Both the position numbers and the translations under genes were made by a program. Below the pieces are notes generated by a model that saw only the letters and a list, made by a program, of their open reading frames with translations, ran no database searches and was not told the DNA's origin. Of a DNA stretch of 42,999 bases, positions 22,348 to 31,417 are shown piece by piece. Positions within the stretch are counted from its first letter, which is position 1. Each line of letters opens with the position of its first letter. This stretch comes from Perkinsus marinus ATCC 50983. Lineage: Eukaryota; Perkinsozoa; Perkinsida; Perkinsidae. The stretch lies in the NCBI RefSeq assembly GCF_000006405.1, contig NW_003208985.1, positions 75,498 to 118,496 on the forward strand, in the 5' to 3' direction.

Positions 22348-23103
22348 GCTCTATAAGAAATTATGAATGAAATAAGGCTGATCACAGTGGATCGGCTCAA
22401 TTGAAAACTATGAATGAAATAAGGCTGATCACAGTGGATCGGCTCTATAAGAAATTATGCAAGAAATGAGGCTGATCACAGTGGATCGGCTCTATAAGAA
22501 ATTATGCAAGCAATGAGGCTGATCACAGTGGATCGGCTCAATTGAAAACTATGAATGAAATAAGGCTGATCACAGTGGATCGGCTCAATTGAAAGCTATG
22601 AATGAAATAAGGCTGATCACAGTGGATCGGCTCTATAAGAAATTATGCAAGCAATGAGGCTGATCACAGCGGATCGGCTCAATTGAAAACTATGAATGAA
22701 ATGAGGCTGATCACAGTGGATCGGCTCTATAAGAAAGCTATGCAAGAATAAGGCTGATCACAGTGGATCGGCTCTATAAGAAATTATGCAAGAAATGAGG
22801 CTGATCACAGTGGATCGGCTCTATAAGAAATTATGCAAGAAATAAGGCTGATCACAGTGGATCGGCTCAATTGAAAACTATGAATGAAATAAGGCTGATC
22901 ACAGTGGATCGGCTCAATTGAAAACTATGAATGAAATAAGGCTGATCACAGTGGATCGGCTCTATGAGAAATTATGCAAGAAATGAGGCTGATCACAGTG
23001 GATCGGCTCAATTGAAAACTATGAATGAAATAAGGCTGATCACAGTGGATCGGCTCAATTGAAAGCTATGAATGAAATAAGGCTGATCACAGTGGATCGG
23101 CTC
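22348..23103 (-). repeat. 47 bp tandem array, about 16 copies in two variants
   Basis: Each unit holds the constant 24-base AGGCTGATCACAGTGGATCG plus GCTC, followed by a 23-base spacer of type A (AATTGAAAACTATGAATGAA) or type B (TATAAGAAATTATGCAAGAA). Spacer order from left is A B B A A B A B B B A A B A A, with point variants. The constant part contains imperfect palindromy around GATCAC/GTGGATC. The array is inside the MULE, upstream of its minus-strand genes. Confidence 0.93.
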
Positions 23104-24257
23104 AAACAAGCAAATACATATACACAAAAAGATCGTAGTAAAAATTACTACCCTTCCTTTTACCGCTTGAATAGCCTCTATCAGACATCTTCACGTCATT
23201 ATCACTCTATGGTGGTGCCTTGAAGGAAGTCCGAACCCTTCCACATGATATCTATGATGAATCCGGATGCACGCTACATATAATGAACCTCATAATCTTA
23301 ACTAAAAGCACGAGAATTGTTCAAACTAAATCAATTTCATGAACACGCGCTGAGGATCTTGCGCTGATTTTTTATGGGCGCGCGCTATTCCAACTGCGCA
23401 AAAGAAAATGTGAAAGACTTGAGGAATGAACAGGATGCCAACACTTGATGTGACGGCATGCATAGTAAGCTCCACTCTTCCCACTACGTGTTTCCAGCAC
23501 AAACATGTGGTAGTTACACTATACTTGACATATTCTATCAGCATGGCAGTGAAATGATACGTATGCACATGTTCTGTAGAAGCTCAACTAGGTAGAAGGG
23601 TTACGCACACAGCATGAACACATGCAGTCGTTCATAGAAAGAAAGGACAAACAAAAACCAACAAGCCTAGACATAATGAACTTACTATTCAAGCGTAAAT
23701 TGAATAAGGCCGTCGGCCTATGCCATTATCACCTTAAGTAAGTAATGCCAGGAGTTACAATAGCTAAACTGTTGATGACATCAACTTTGTATGCTTCATG
23801 ATGGACGATCAATCCCCGAGGTGAGGTTCCGCTACGTTCACGTTTCGGTCCCCGTTTCCCGAACTCCGGTTTCGTGCTGAACAAATCGCAAGTACTTTAA
23901 TATATATCAAGTCGAAAGAATAGGCATCAGCGCAAGCATTGTTATAAAGGATAATAATGTAACAACGTACATAACATCGAGGAATAAGTATAGGCTATAT
24001 TATAGCCCCAAGTCTCACTCTTTCATTATCATTGGATCGTCATTATCCATTGAATGATGTACACAGTCACGTGATTAATGTTGAGAAATTACTAGCTCGC
24101 TCGCTTCGCTCGCTCGCTCTTATCCTAAGCATTACTGTTATAGCGTACACGGTTTTTATTGCATGGCTTAGCAAAAACAGCATAGAACAGCAGCTTTTGC
24201 TTAGATTAAATTTCATTGTCTGGACTAGCAGACTTTGCATAGATCAGACCAATTTTC
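23104..24257. other. MULE subterminal region, non-coding
   Basis: No supported gene. A palindromic GCTCGCTCGCTTCGCTCGCTC run lies near 24093-24118, and AT-rich sequence with repeated ATGC words near 24150-24257 forms the element end. Confidence 0.5.
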
Positions 24258-24267
24258 CTGTGCGTCG
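24258..24267 (+). repeat. Target-site duplication, right copy
   Basis: CTGTGCGTCG, identical to 17165-17174. Confidence 0.85.
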
Positions 24268-24640
24268 CTGGCGTCGCCTACCCCGGTAGCGTCAATGAAC
24301 TTCAATATCATCAGCTTCACATGGTGCACCGGCTCATCACTATTCGTCACTCTGCAATTTCCGATGCCATTGTTAGTCTCAGCGGCCGCGATTCCAGCAA
24401 AGTGAGTACCATGCCCATTGTCATCAGTAACATCCAGGTTTAGACTTACCTAGGAATCGGGCTCACATTCAAATTCAATGCCGAGGATATCTTCGGCTTT
24501 CAACTCCTTATTTATGGATTCACTGTAACCACCTATATTGTGTTCAGTAATATGGAGGTTTGGGTGATTGCCACTGGTTTATCAAACCCGTGGCGCTTCT
24601 AAACTTTATCTCCTATATACAACATTCTAGTTATAACACC
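24258..24640 (-). pseudogene. Subtilase pseudogene, 5' part (catalytic His half)
   Basis: Minus strand: HPNLHITEHNIGGYSESI, AEDILGIEFECEPDS, then DDNGHGTHFAGIAAAE with the catalytic His (24402-24416), and VHHVKLMILKFIDATGVGD, ending SDAQ at the MULE border. An in-frame TAG at 24450-24452 breaks it 12 codons before GHGTH. The Asp motif is not convincing: upstream of HPNLH the frame is unclear. Together with 16649-17174 this was one S8 subtilase, a family of secreted proteases in alveolates. Confidence 0.75.
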
Positions 24641-24937
24641 AGGTCAACCACGAAGGTCAGTAAACTAGGGTGTTGTGAAACCACTCAAATGGAGATAATC
24701 TAGAAGCCCTCCATAAAACTTAGAGAGAAAAAAGAAAAAAAAATAAAACATTATAGTTGAGTTTCACTGGAAACTTTCCAGAAACACCACGAGGAGATCT
24801 CTGAGCTCGTTTAATAATCTCAATACATTCGTCCTTGAACTAGCCCCATAAATGGACCTTCATTCCTCAGGAGATTAGATTCCACTGTAACCAATTGAGA
24901 ATTTAGACTCTACAATCTGGATCTCTATCACTTCAAG

Positions 24938-25171
24938 TCATGGATCAAACCCATCTCGTGCGCAGCATCGCTCACGCTCACGGTCTTCCTGACTGAGGGT
25001 ATATATCCCTTCAGAACCAGCGATGACCCGTGCCATCATATCCGGTACATGACAGATGTCGAGTCGGGTCCCACGATGAGATATCGTGACCCGCGTGCGG
25101 TTGAAGGCAGCTCTGCCAATGGTTATGACATGAACGAATAATGTCGATAAGAATACCGAGTGTGCGAGCAT
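24938..25171 (-). pseudogene. Possible signal-peptide exon of the broken subtilase
   Basis: ATG at 25171 begins a hydrophobic leader (MLAHSVFLSTLFVHVITIG) followed by a basic, polar stretch, upstream of and on the same strand as the catalytic His half. Position and leader fit the pre-pro exon of a subtilase, but no propeptide motif is recognisable and the linking region 24640-24937 is degraded. Confidence 0.35.
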
Positions 25172-26894
25172 GATACTCAGCAAGGAGACACCTGACTACC
25201 AGGACGGTCCTGGCAGGACCTCACATTCTAGGATCATTGCACTCATCATGAGTGACTCATGAGATAATGGGTCATGGTATATATCCCCGGAATCCCTCCA
25301 GTTTAGAGAAGTGACTTCTCTGATTACTCCAGAGGGGTCGCTCAGCAAATCCTGTAGAAATACTGACCGACATAGGCTGAGGCGCTGCTAGGGCGGCTCT
25401 GCCAAGGTGGACCCCGCACGACATACAATCGATAAGGTTTGTTGGCACCGAACAAACACGTGTCACGTGCGGATGCTAGAGTCGCACTGATGCACACAGA
25501 GTGACACAGCTCAAGGCTGACATAATGCTCAGCTAATGCCTGACTATAGCGTATGACAGGCTCTGTATTCGCGTGCCCAATTCTTCATGGAAGCCTCGCG
25601 ATTCAGTTATTATTCTTTCATAACGAAAGTATAATGAGCACTGGAAATCATAGGGCGTTCAAACAAGTATGGTTTGCAAACCACGACAATCGATTTGAGG
25701 TGCCCAATCACACCTCAATCCGTCGCACAGTTCTGGGCCCCCAATGGGGGCACAGAATGGGGGCCCCCTATTGCAAGGTTTCCGAGGAGAACTGTTTACC
25801 GGGCAGTGCCCGGCGGGCACGAGGGTGACATGGGACTAGACTAGAAATAAAAGTAGTCGATGACAATAGTCACTACTGATGTGCAGTTAGGATGGCCACT
25901 ATTTCATTTTCTCAGTCGTTGCTCATTCTGGCCATTTTCCTCAGTGTGATCCTAGATGGTCACACGAAAATCAAAGATTGCCCCACGCATACCTGAACCG
26001 CTTGATACTTGCGTGTGGTAGCTCGTCCGATGCAGCTGATTTGGATCTTAACCCTCCCCGTTTACACTTGTGTCGGAAGCTCTCGGATAGTTTAACGTCA
26101 TAGGTCCCGGATGCTTATCGGGTCACGCAAGCTTCGCGCGTTTGCTGCTGTGTGTTGTTACAACACTGTTGTATACTGGTTCGGGCGCAGAATGTCTAAT
26201 CTTGATTTATGATGAGGTCTACGGTGACGTCGTTGCTGTTTGCCCAAGCTTCACCGCTATGGGCGCATCTCATGAGCAAGGCTTGAGTACGGTTTCCATG
26301 TCGTGAAGACATTGTCGTCCCCTAGTTTTAGGGATAACAACACCAAAAGTCCGTCTCTGAGTCGAAGCTGATAGCGCCCACATTGTTATTTTTGGACTAC
26401 ACGATGTGATTTGCACCCACACAGTTGAGCTTGTTGAGGATATAGAATCGGTCAATGTGACTGATGATATATCAGCTCGTCTTTAGTCCTGCAACTCCGT
26501 GGAATTGGAAAGCACGAAGTGCTGGTAGGAACAATGCTTCTCACTCGATTCTGACTGTCTGCCTTGGATTTTCTATTTCTATATGTTGGTATCTTTGAAT
26601 GTCTCCGGTTGAGGGAGTCCCTCAACCGACTCCCTCTGTCCTGTTTCGCCACATTGTTCCATTCTCAGCGTAAGTAGTGCAAAGTCCAGCACTCATAGTC
26701 AATCTTATTTATACCATAGCAGTGAGTCGGGTTCCTGCAATGAGATAAGGAAGTTTGGGGTGGAGAATTGTTCATATGAGATTCCGAATTTTGACCACAA
26801 AATCAATCGATCAGTGCACGCATGCACACGCGGAATGGGTGACGGCGGATAATCTTGCCACTTATATCACTGACTATCAGCAGTTACGACTATA
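25172..26894. other. Long intergenic stretch, no supported gene
   Basis: Several overlapping frames under 95 codons, none with a domain, leader or splice support. A G/C-run palindrome (GGGCCCCCA ... TGGGGGCCCCC) lies near 25735-25770. Nothing else recognised. Confidence 0.5.
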
Positions 26895-27437
26895 ATGTGG
26901 TACGCCGTTAAGATACATTATAGAAAGGCCACCTTCCGCTGCCGCATAGACCTCGAACACGAGACCTGCCGTGTGGAAGACTTGAAGCGCATGGCCAGGA
27001 CAGCTTGGCCAGATCTCGTTGATAGAGATATCAGACTTATGTATTACGATGATGAAGGGGCTATCTGTCCGCTTATCGAGCAGTCTTGGTCTGATGCGGT
27101 GGAGCTGGGGGTTGAGGCTAATCCTTCGAAAGAATGGCACAACAGGCTCAAGCTTCATGTAAAACTCCGCGAAGATGATGACGAGTCAACTCTGAACAAG
27201 CTCACTGCTGACGTCACAGATGGTGGTGGCGCTACCGGGGAAGATTCGAAGCGCCGAATCACGGTTCTGCTCTGTGATTGCGAGAAGGTTAAGCAGCTCT
27301 TCGAAAACTCGCGTAATGTCACAGTTAGCTTTGGTCCAGAATCGAACGACGCCCACGAGGACGGAGGTGAGGATCGCCACCACATGAAGTGCCTGTGTGA
27401 ATCAGGATGTAGAAATCTGTTTCAGGGAGTAGCTTGA
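26895..27437 (+). CDS. PB1-domain protein, intact
   Basis: 180 aa in one exon from ATG 26895. Residues about 1-92 are a PB1-like domain: a basic first strand (VKIHYRKATFRCRI), helix EDLKRMARTAWPDL, then RDIRLMYYDDEGAICPL, which resembles the acidic OPCA motif, and a last strand RLKLHVKLRED. PB1 domains pair basic and acidic faces to build signalling scaffolds. The C-terminal half (EDDDEST, CDCEKVKQLFENSRN, CLCESGCRNLF) has no recognised fold; its Cys/His residues might bind metal. It has the same layout as the pseudogene at 10982. Further 3' exons cannot be excluded. Confidence 0.7.
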   Translation: MWYAVKIHYRKATFRCRIDLEHETCRVEDLKRMARTAWPDLVDRDIRLMYYDDEGAICPLIEQSWSDAVELGVEANPSKEWHNRLKLHVKLREDDDESTLNKLTADVTDGGGATGEDSKRRITVLLCDCEKVKQLFENSRNVTVSFGPESNDAHEDGGEDRHHMKCLCESGCRNLFQGVA

Positions 27438-28126
27438 CCACCGAAGAAAGCTGGCAGGTCCCCGCCGAGGAGTCGCAGTGACTTCAGTGAAATTATGTAT
27501 CGTCATTCGTATCTGTTCCGATTCTCTCTCATCGTAGGTGCCGAGACATGTCGTCAGATGCTCTGCTCATTAAGGTGTGTGAAGTCAGAGAATTGGCAGA
27601 TGTCGAGGTTGATAGATAGAGTTATCCTATAACTCTACCTTATCTTGGAGTTATTGATTATCATGCAACTATAAGCATTCGATTATCTCATTTTCTATCA
27701 TCAATATAACTATTTCACAGCTTGCTTCGAGACGAGTCTTGCGTTAAATCCGCCACTTTCTACTAATGTGACAGCAGTGACCGGAACTTCCAGCGTTACT
27801 TAGCGAATATACCGAAATGCCCAAAGAGCTGCTTTAAATGGTGGTGGGCTGCTGTGCTCACTCCTGAACATTCATTGATGATCTCAACGCAAGAACAACT
27901 TTGTCACATAATTCCATGATTCATGAGTACCGAGTTGAAATGTATGGAATGGTGTGTGAAGAAGTAACTGAGAGGACGGTGCAAGTCGTGAATGTGACGC
28001 GATAGCGTGCATACGATCGAGTCTATCGAATATCCGTATAACACACCTTGCTTGGAAATGTCAAACATGCTGGGTAGAATCACACAGGAAGGCCCATCTA
28101 ACTCAAGTCACGCTTGATCGTCACGC
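27438..28126. other. Intergenic, no supported gene
   Basis: AT-rich, with an inverted pair near 27605-27645 (ATAGAGTTATC/ATAACTCTA). No frame or RNA gene is supported. Confidence 0.5.
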
Positions 28127-29085
28127 TCAACATACAGAGAGGCCGCATGGCTGGTCTCCACTCTGACACACCGGTTTGTCCAGCCAGTACTTGCAGTAAC
28201 TATACTCGTTGTTTAGAGCCTTGCAATAGGTGTCGCAGCCATCAAAGGTAGTCGCGGTCGAATCAGAGTCACCCCCAAACAAGGGAGATGTAAAAGTCGT
28301 CCGCACAGAGGAAGTATCCGATACTAGCGTTGTGGACAATGCCGGTATCGTGGTTGGCGTCGGCGTAGTAGAAACTGAGACAACGGACGTTGTGGTGTCG
28401 CAGACTGAAGGACCACATGGCTGGTCGCCGCTGAGGCAAACCGCAGGGTTCTGCCAGTACTTGCAATAGCTTGACTCGTCGTTGAGATCTTGACAATAAG
28501 AGTCGCAGGCTGGTGATGGTCCACCGTGTTGGTCTCCAACCAGATCATAGGTCGAAGTACCAATGATTGGGGCCAAGCAAATCGTAACATCACCACATGG
28601 TTGACCTCCGGAATGGCAAACAGCAGGAGACTGCCACCACTTGCAGTAACTCGATGGACCGTTGAGGAGCATACAGTATCGATCGCAAACCTCGACATCA
28701 TCCGGTGACGGTGTTGGCAGAGTCGCAACACTTGCACCATCAGGAACTATGAGAGAAGTTATGGCCCAAGTCACAAGCTTAAGAAACATCCTCACCATTA
28801 CAGACATCAATCGAACATGGCTGCTCCCCACCCTGACAAGCTCGATGAGATAGCCAATACTTGCAGTAGCTCGATGGGCCATTAAGGACTGACAAAATGA
28901 GTAGATGTCACTTCTTCGAGGCAAATGAACTCACATTGGCAGTAAAAGTCACATGTGTGGGGGTCCTCGGTAGTAGCTGTGGCTGCCGGAGTAGTAGGAC
29001 TAACGCTTTGAACCCTTCTAAGATCACTTGAGCCGGATGCGAGCCAAGCTGTGCTCAATATCATAGCGAGGCTAGGGATCATCAT
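28127..29085 (-). CDS. Secreted protein with four six-cysteine modules
   Basis: Exons (minus) 28935-29085, 28796-28888 and 28127-28746: 864 nt, 287 aa. The start ATG at 29085 is chosen because it opens a signal peptide (MMIPSLAMILSTAWLASG). Four copies of a module with spacing C-x3-C-x9-C-x8-C-x6-C-x4/5-C and a core LNxxSSYCKYW...VCxxGxQPCG; the last Cys of module 4 is the final residue. Linkers are Thr/Pro/Ser-rich (for example TTPTPTTIPALSTT). Module 1 is split by a phase-1 intron after its second Cys, and a second phase-1 intron follows its sixth Cys. The same intron plan is found in the neighbour at 30096-31417. I do not recognise the module; six Cys with aromatic WW/YW pairs suggests a small disulfide-bonded carbohydrate- or protein-binding unit. 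Presumed extracellular. Confidence 0.8.
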
Positions 29086-29106
29086 TATGATTGTCGGAGG
29101 AAACAA

Positions 29107-30095
29107 GCCAGAAGCATATCAGGTACACAAGGAGACCACAAGAAAGCCCTGCAATTCCGAGATACCGCATGTAAGTTGGGATATCGTCAGCGCGCAGCAT
29201 TCAGGATACACTTCATGAGTATCTTTCCGTGTCAGGCGGGCTAAACTTCGCAATTATTCCGGACGTAGTTATCCGTGAATTATCAGTATTACTGAGTCAG
29301 TAATGAAATACCAGCGGCGCGAGTCCTGTGTACCGTTCACAGGGGATCCCCCCTTCTGGGGCATCCGTACGTACACAGTGTACCCCACTGGTGTGACACC
29401 AGCCTGCGAAACTGCTGCGATCAAAAAGGAAGGAGGCTGTCCAAGACCTTTTCATCAATGGACCGCATGATGTCGACGCCTTAGAGCAGGAAAACGTGAG
29501 AAGGTTTTTCCTCGAGTAGCAGTTTGCGTTCAACTTGTTTGTCTCCTTGTATACGTAGGCACTGCGAATTCTATCTATCACTAGTCACCATCATGCGACG
29601 TGAGTCAGCCACGAAAATTCAGTTAGGTTCATCGAAACTACCTCTTACAGCTTGAGAAAAGAGGATACCCTTGGCCTTCAATCTCAAGGCCTTTACAAGT
29701 CGAATAGCTTCTTAGTACTATCACCTCTTAGTTTCAGCTACGAAGTACAATCATTTGTTCGAGCGCCTGATAACTCCGAGTCCTTATCCATCTTTCAAAG
29801 GGTGACTTTCAATAAACAATGCAGACGTGACAACAAGTTACGACCAATTTTTTGAGCTATTATATCCGCTTAGGTTAACATCCCGTGTAAGTCTCGGGAC
29901 AATGCAGAGATTCTTCAAGTGGGATACTACACATACAACACAATTCATCTTTGTATGAATGCATGTGAATACGGATCGGTTTGAGGAGCCCATGGTGCAG
30001 AGAAAATAGGCTTAGTGATAGTGAATCAGAGGTGAAGTACCCACCTAATTATGTGTAAATATCCGTCATTGCCAACTCTCCAACACACTTTAAAT
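29107..30095. other. Intergenic between the two Cys-module genes
   Basis: No supported gene. It separates two same-strand paralogues, so the region before 29107 should contain the promoter of the 28127-29085 gene. Confidence 0.5.
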
Positions 30096-31417
30096 TTACC
30101 GCAACCCAGGAGGGCTGGCAGGTGGCGAAGCAGAAATATCGGGCGTCCCGCTAGGAATGACACGCGGCGTTGTGGGAAGCACGGACGAAGTGGTAGGAAC
30201 CACTGCGATCGTCGTAGGAGCAATTGATGTTATAGAAACCCCTGGGGTAGCGGTAGAAGCCGGGAACGTGGTTGGCTGGGTGGTTGTTGTTGATGCTCTC
30301 GAGGTCATAGGCACTGTGGATGTGGTAGGTCGAGTTGGAGCGGCTGTGGACACCCTCGTAGTCGTAACAGCCGTAGATGTGCTTGGCCGAGTTGGAGTAG
30401 TTGTAGTAGCCTTTGTAGTCGTATCAGCCATGAATGTGGTAGGTCGAGTTCGGGTGGTTGTAGAAACCCTTGTAGTCGTAGGAAACGTAGATGTGGTAGG
30501 TCGGGTTGGAGTGGTTGTAGGAACCCTTGTAGTCGTAGGAACCGTAGATGTGGTAGGTCGGGTAGGAGTGGTTGTAGAAACCCTTGTAGTCGTAGGAACC
30601 GTAGATGTGGTAGGTCGGGTTGGAGTGGTTGTAGGAACCCTTGTAGTCGTAGGAACCGTAGATGTGGTAGGTCGAGTTGGGGTGGTTGTAGAAACCCTTG
30701 TAGTCGTATCAGCCGTGGATGTGGTAGGTCGGGTTGGAGTGGTTGTAGAAACCCTTGTAGTCGTATCAGCCGTGGATGTGGTAGGTCGGGCTGGAGTGGT
30801 TGTAGAAACCCTTGTAGTCGTGTCAGCCGTGGATGTGGTAGGTCGGGTTGGAGTAGTCGTGATTGGGGGCACGGATCGAGTTGTTGTGGGTTCACACACC
30901 GCTAGATCGCCGCAGAGTTGATTGCCCACATGGCAGACAGGAGAAGATCTCCACCACTTGCAATAACTTCCAGGGTTATTGAGGTCTCGGCAATACTGAT
31001 CGCAGGCATCAGCAGTTTCCTTGGACGGTGTGGGCTGAGGCGGAATCGTAGCTCCTGGCCGAACTGAGGAAGAGTGGTTGGCAATGCGCTGATAGGAGAT
31101 CGGGAATGCTGAGTAGATGCTACACTGAGCTGCTTACCATTGCAGACATCTGCCGAGCAAGGTTGATTCCCGGTCATACAAACTGGATAGGTTAGCCAAT
31201 GCTTGCAGTAGCTTGACGCCCCATTCAAAGCTGCAAAAGAAGATCGAATCGCTCAGAACGCAGTCGTAAACTCACTTTTGCAGTAGAGGTTACAGCGTTC
31301 GCGATCCTCCGGCTTGATAGTCGGAGAGGGAGTGGTTGGAAACTGGAGTCTTCTGAGATCAGTGACGGCGACGACCACAGCGGCCAAACTACCGGCGAGA
31401 GCTAGACAATGGAGCAT
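30096..31417 (-). CDS. Secreted protein: two six-cysteine modules plus Thr/Pro-rich mucin-like tail
   Basis: Exons (minus) 31276-31417, 31138-31230 and 30096-31063: 1,203 nt, 400 aa. Signal peptide from ATG 31417 (MLHCLALAGSLAAVVVAV). Module 1 (CNLYCKTLNGASSYCKHW) is split by a phase-1 intron at the same point as in the 28127 gene, and module 2 begins CDQYCRDLNNPGSYCKWW; both have the six-Cys spacing. Then follow 10-11 copies of a 20-residue unit (TTTRVSTTTPTRPTTST), and a Thr/Ser/Pro-rich C-terminus ending ASPPASPPGLR. Such a tail would be heavily O-glycosylated if the cell does this. No membrane anchor or GPI signal is clear. The shared intron plan shows duplication from a common ancestor with the neighbour. 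The opposite strand is also open over the repeat, an artefact of the regular codons. Confidence 0.82.
30265..30885 (-). repeat. 60 bp coding tandem repeat (Thr/Pro-rich)
   Basis: About ten units of 60 bases, each encoding 20 residues with PTRPTTST at the core. Subtypes alternate between TADT/TVPT and RVS/RVP, and the 3' units are more diverged. Confidence 0.9.

Larger units (their letters stand above)
17175..24257 (-). mobile_element. Mutator-like element (MULE), 7,083 bp, inserted in a subtilase gene
   Basis: Bounded by a perfect 10-base direct repeat, within the 8-11 base range known for Mutator elements. Removing the element plus one repeat rejoins the subtilase frame (VGDASDAQ + RALDFAV). 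The ends are weakly inverted: both begin G(C)AAAA, have ATGCAA at equal distance after 12 unlike bases, then CTA-TCCA. On the minus strand it carries a 47 bp repeat array near its 5' side, a second gene, and a transposase gene with SWIM finger. Confidence 0.85.

Noticed and set aside
22348-23103. CRISPR-like array
   Set aside because: Spacers are only two recurring types, the genome is eukaryotic and no cas genes exist; it is a tandem satellite in a MULE.
24092-24118. GCTCGCTCGC palindrome as a replication origin or regulatory site
   Set aside because: Simple-sequence palindrome with no second signal to support a role.
30157-30921. 254-codon plus-strand frame, Val-rich
   Set aside because: It is the antisense of the Thr-rich 60 bp repeats in the minus-strand secreted protein; its periodicity follows from the repeat.
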